Assembly: GCA_937951995.1 (NCBI GenBank) | Contig: CALGAG010000109.1 | Span: forward strand, 1-7,839 | Reading direction: 5' to 3' | DNA from: an uncultured Bacillota bacterium | GTDB lineage: Bacteria; Bacillota; Clostridia; Tissierellales; Tissierellaceae | DNA length: 7,839 nt | Made by a program: the position numbers and the translations under genes | Shown: positions 5,173-7,839 of the stretch, in pieces | Position numbering within the stretch: the first letter of the stretch is position 1 | Layout of the letters: each line of letters opens with the position of its first letter | The notes under the pieces: model-generated | The model's database searches: none | The model's input: only the letters and a program-made list of their open reading frames with translations | Told to the model about the DNA's origin: nothing

Positions 5173-7356
5173 CTATCTTGCAACCTTGAAGGTATATGTG
5201 CTTGACCCATTGTAGTTCTCGGACTTGTCTGTAATGGTTGGATTGTCTCCCCAAAATTCAGTGCCGTCGGGACTGATCGAGTGGTACTGAAGTTTTGAAA
5301 ACCCTGAACGGACAGCTTCGAGCCTGGTGTTGAAGGTGACAGTTTCCCCTTCACCGGAAATATCCACTGTACCATTGACAATATCATCATAGGCATAGGT
5401 TGTGACATATTCCTTGGTTTCCCCATCCATACCCTCCAGTGGACTGATTTCCCTTCTTCTGAAAAGGAAGGTCCCGTTGAAGGTGGCATTTCCTGACAGG
5501 GATCCGGGGTCCAGCTTTCCTTCCATGTGGAAGCCGGAAACCTCTGAGGAGAAGGTATTGTTGCCGCCTCCGCCGTTTGCTGTGGCATATGGGACATCAA
5601 ATGAGAAAGTCCCGTCCTCTGCAACCTTTATTGTACCTGCCTCCCTGAGGGCTGCATAGAGACCCATCTGTGAAACCTTGTCCCTTTCACCCCCTTCAAA
5701 GGTAAGTCCCTTTATAACATCTCCAAGAACTATCTCAAAATCAGGAATAACAACCTTGAACTCTGCACTCCTTATCGGCTTATCCATTTCAAGGTCTGCG
5801 TCCGGCTCATATATGTCCACAGTATCAGGTCCGCCGGCATACATATGACCATAGAGGGTGAACATGGAGGACATGACCGTTCCCTTCTTTAGTGTTCCTG
5901 TCCAGTTCTCAACAATAGCCTTGTCATTAAGGGGTGAGAACCTTACCCTGTGCTTGTCGTAGATTCCCTCCTGGTCCACAATACTGAATTTGACCTGAGT
6001 ATTGAGGAACTTCACAAGATTTGTATACTCCGCGTTAAGTCTCTTCTCATTTTCAAGATTGATCTTGAAGGCGATATGTTCAAACACTCCAGGAAGGATG
6101 TCGTTATATAGGACTGCCCTTCTTTCAGCTGAAATCTCCTTCCTCATATCATCATTAAGGCCTGCCTGTCCACCTGTCCAGTTGAATCTTTTCCTGGCCT
6201 CACTGACATAGTAGTCAATTCCAAGCTCGTTAGTGCCACCCCAGAATTCAGCGCAATGGTCAGTGACTATTTTATCCACTTGAGCCTTGATCTCATCCTG
6301 GGTCATGGTTGGGTTGCTGAAATAGGGATAGAAGAGGTCAAACCAGTGGGCTGAGGTTCTGAATCCATCCTCGCCCCTCTGATAGTAAATGGAGTAGGCA
6401 TCCCTGTAGATAGCCTTTCTGCCTTCAATTGCCGTTGTACCAAACTTGTTTATGGAATAGTCCACAATGGCAACAGATGCCATGCTGGCTGACATGACAG
6501 AGCTGCTGAGCTTGCCTGCCACCTTGCCCATTATATATGTAAAGGCTGTCTTCATGGAGCCTGCAAGAGCATCATTGATCTTGTTGTTGTAAATATTTGA
6601 ACCGATTTGAACAACCGACACCAATAGACCGATCTTGCCCAGGGAGTCTCCAATGCTGCTGAGGATATCCTCCCCATATGCCATGTAGCCTGCACCCTGA
6701 ACGATGTTTCCTATCATGTCACCGCCAATTCCAAGGGCGTCTCCCGCTGCGCTTGCACCAATCTCGATGCATTGTGCAGCTGGGACACCTCCCACTGAAA
6801 ACTCTTCAACCGCCTGCAGGAAGTCATGATCCTCCCCAACCCCATAGAGGCCCAGGTACTGGGCTGTTGCATATCTTTTCCCCTGGTCTGAGTAGGAGAA
6901 GACTCCATACCGGGAAAGGTGGTCCGTCAGTATTGTTAAGGTCTTGCTTGAATCGTCATATCTGAAAACAACAGGTTCCCAGGCTCCTGTTTCAGGGTTC
7001 AGGTAGGCTGCACCAGGCTCTTCACCCTGACCAACCTGGAGAGGGATGGTCAGCTCAATCACTCCCGGAAATTCAGTCATACCCTCAACGGAGAAATCAT
7101 ATACCTGGAGCTGGATTTCACCATCCTCACCCAAGGGAGGTGAACCAGGTACGGAGGTGATCTTGGCCTTAAGCTCTCCTGTAAAGTTCACAGGATCGAT
7201 ATGTAAACCCAGTCCTTCCCCGGAGAGGGAGGAGTTCTCTTCAGTTATCACCCCTTCAGCAAGGACCTTCTCCTTTCCAGCTGCCACACCACCGCAGCCT
7301 GAAATGGATACCATCATGGAAAAAACCAAAATTATTGCAATAACCCTTCTGAACAT
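5173..7356 (-). CDS. Large uncharacterised lipoprotein
   Basis: The 727-residue product begins with a lipoprotein signal peptide: FRR, a hydrophobic core, and lipobox ISGC with Cys21 as the predicted lipid-modified residue, so it should be anchored on the outer face of the membrane. Three parts can be seen. Residues about 58-155 are beta-rich and end in a pattern like ZU5-type modules (GAAYLNPETGAWEPV, then TDHLSRYGVFSY). Residues about 190-305 are rich in Gly, Ala and Ser with long hydrophobic stretches (e.g. DALGIGGDMIGNIVQGAGY and KIGLLVSVVQIGSNIY), perhaps helical and membrane-interacting. Residues about 310-450 are charged and helical. The C-terminal third (about 450-727) looks beta-rich with a Gly/Asn linker near 594-600. 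No catalytic motif was recognised. AAGGAGGG (7363-7370) lies 6 nt before the ATG. No convincing leftward promoter was found. Its function is unknown; a cell-surface or toxin-like role would be speculation. Confidence 0.85.
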   Translation of the reverse strand: MFRRVIAIILVFSMMVSISGCGGVAAGKEKVLAEGVITEENSSLSGEGLGLHIDPVNFTGELKAKITSVPGSPPLGEDGEIQLQVYDFSVEGMTEFPGVIELTIPLQVGQGEEPGAAYLNPETGAWEPVVFRYDDSSKTLTILTDHLSRYGVFSYSDQGKRYATAQYLGLYGVGEDHDFLQAVEEFSVGGVPAAQCIEIGASAAGDALGIGGDMIGNIVQGAGYMAYGEDILSSIGDSLGKIGLLVSVVQIGSNIYNNKINDALAGSMKTAFTYIMGKVAGKLSSSVMSASMASVAIVDYSINKFGTTAIEGRKAIYRDAYSIYYQRGEDGFRTSAHWFDLFYPYFSNPTMTQDEIKAQVDKIVTDHCAEFWGGTNELGIDYYVSEARKRFNWTGGQAGLNDDMRKEISAERRAVLYNDILPGVFEHIAFKINLENEKRLNAEYTNLVKFLNTQVKFSIVDQEGIYDKHRVRFSPLNDKAIVENWTGTLKKGTVMSSMFTLYGHMYAGGPDTVDIYEPDADLEMDKPIRSAEFKVVIPDFEIVLGDVIKGLTFEGGERDKVSQMGLYAALREAGTIKVAEDGTFSFDVPYATANGGGGNNTFSSEVSGFHMEGKLDPGSLSGNATFNGTFLFRRREISPLEGMDGETKEYVTTYAYDDIVNGTVDISGEGETVTFNTRLEAVRSGFSKLQYHSISPDGTEFWGDNPTITDKSENYNGSSTYTFKVAR

Positions 7357-7453
7357 ATATAGCCCTCCTTTTGCACATTATGGTATAAAAGTAATATTGG
7401 TTAATTCCAGTATACTCCTATTTTAATGTAAAATCACCAATAATTATTTGGGT

Positions 7454-7470
7454 TGTCACAGTTTGTGACA
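7454..7470. promoter_or_regulatory. Perfect dyad TGTCACA-GTT-TGTGACA, candidate operator
   Basis: TGTCACA (7454-7460) and TGTGACA (7464-7470) are exact inverted repeats with a 3-bp spacer. The site is about 98 bp upstream of the lipoprotein start and 5 bp left of a possible rightward promoter, so it could control either direction. The binding protein is unknown. Confidence 0.5.
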
Positions 7471-7474
7471 GAAT

Positions 7475-7502
7475 TGGACATTGTAAAATAAGTCTGTATA
7501 AA
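7475..7502 (+). promoter_or_regulatory. Candidate rightward promoter
   Basis: TGGACA (7475-7480, 5 of 6 matches) and TATAAA (7497-7502, 5 of 6) are separated by 16 bp. If used, the transcript would have a leader of about 290 nt before the next start codon at 7799. Confidence 0.4.
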
Positions 7503-7798
7503 GTGTATTTTAATGAAAATATTAGGCTTAATAATGCATCCATCAAGAAATTGCTGTAGAAGAGTCCAATAGGGGACTCCGTGAATCTTGAAATTGAGAC
7601 ATTCTAAAAATCAAGTGCTCTGATGAAATCATCCACCAACAATTGACAGAAAATTATCAATAATGACTACTTGATAATTATATGATAAAATAGTATGGTC
7701 TGAGAGTTTGCTTTTTTACAGGAATTCAGATAATTATATACAACTTCTAATCGTTGCATTATCAATTAGTATTATAATAACCATGGGGAGGGGAAGAT
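7503..7798. other. Gene-free leader or intergenic region with dyads
   Basis: No ORF with a ribosome binding site is seen. The structures present are a 6-bp hairpin GAGTCC (7562-7567) / GGACTC (7574-7579), a perfect 9-bp inverted repeat AATTATCAA (7652-7660) / TTGATAATT (7671-7679) with a 10-bp spacer, and a consensus TATAAT at 7773-7778 without a good -35. TTGATA (7671-7676) with TATGGT (7694-7699) at 17 bp is another weak promoter pair, overlapped by the 9-bp repeat. None of the common riboswitch patterns was recognised. Confidence 0.4.
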
Positions 7799-7839
7799 TT
7801 GAAGCAGATTCACAAGAGAATTAGAATGATAATCCTAAT
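7799..7839 (+). CDS. Partial gene start, likely signal- or membrane-anchored protein
   Basis: GGGGAGGGG (7785-7793) ends 5 nt before a TTG that opens the frame MKQIHKRIRMIIL and runs off the window. The basic start followed by hydrophobic residues is typical of a signal peptide or first membrane helix. The ATG at 7783 is overlapped by the ribosome binding site, and its frame meets a stop within 14 codons. Nothing more can be said about the product. Confidence 0.55.
   Translation, partial: MKQIHKRIRMIIL

Noticed and set aside
5130..5624. A 164-codon minus-strand ORF
   Set aside because: It overlaps the lipoprotein gene in another frame on the same strand, has no ribosome binding site and an implausible composition; a shadow of the real gene.
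7046..7426. A 126-codon plus-strand ORF
   Set aside because: It is antisense to the lipoprotein signal peptide and N-terminal domain and lacks a ribosome binding site.

Overview
The window reads as chromosomal DNA of a low-to-moderate GC Gram-positive anaerobe, most likely a clostridial Firmicute. Strong AGGAGG-type ribosome binding sites, TTG starts, T-tailed hairpin terminators, a lipoprotein with a Gram-positive-style lipobox and a tungsten-type aldehyde:ferredoxin oxidoreductase relic support this. The genus cannot be named from sequence alone.

Left edge (1-416): a truncated HTH regulator tail, a gene-poor stretch with a repeated 11-mer, then the last 45 nt of a tRNA-Arg (anticodon loop to CCA) followed by a tRNA-type terminator. 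There is no 5' tRNA half. This is the classic far end (attR-like) of an element that integrated in a tRNA gene. By this reading 1-310 is the distal end of the element and 356 onward is ordinary chromosome.

Centre (about 500-4013, all +): an AT-rich Fic-domain protein (Fic_N, Fic and winged-helix parts) whose upstream region carries three AATTAC words about 30 bp apart; then two tandem, gapless paralogous EamA/DMT transporters, 199 of 293 residues identical by hand count. The second has its own strong promoter, whose -35 box lies inside a perfect 8-bp dyad, so it is probably regulated separately. A 13-bp-stem terminator closes this block.

Right half (4018-7356, all -): an aldehyde:ferredoxin oxidoreductase pseudogene with two internal deletions, each of roughly 150 codons. 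One shifts the frame; the other is in frame and falls exactly on a short amino-acid word (REGF) that occurs twice in intact family members. Upstream of it are a GGGACGGTTC-type repeat, a terminator, and a 727-residue lipoprotein of unknown function.

Right edge (7371-7839): about 430 bp without a gene, holding several dyads and a candidate rightward promoter, then the first 13 codons of a gene with a TTG start that looks like a signal- or membrane-anchored protein.

No CRISPR array, complete mobile element or intact multi-gene defence system is visible. The most unusual items are the uncharacterised lipoprotein, the doubly deleted oxidoreductase, the tRNA-Arg integration scar beside a Fic gene, and the dyad-controlled second transporter.
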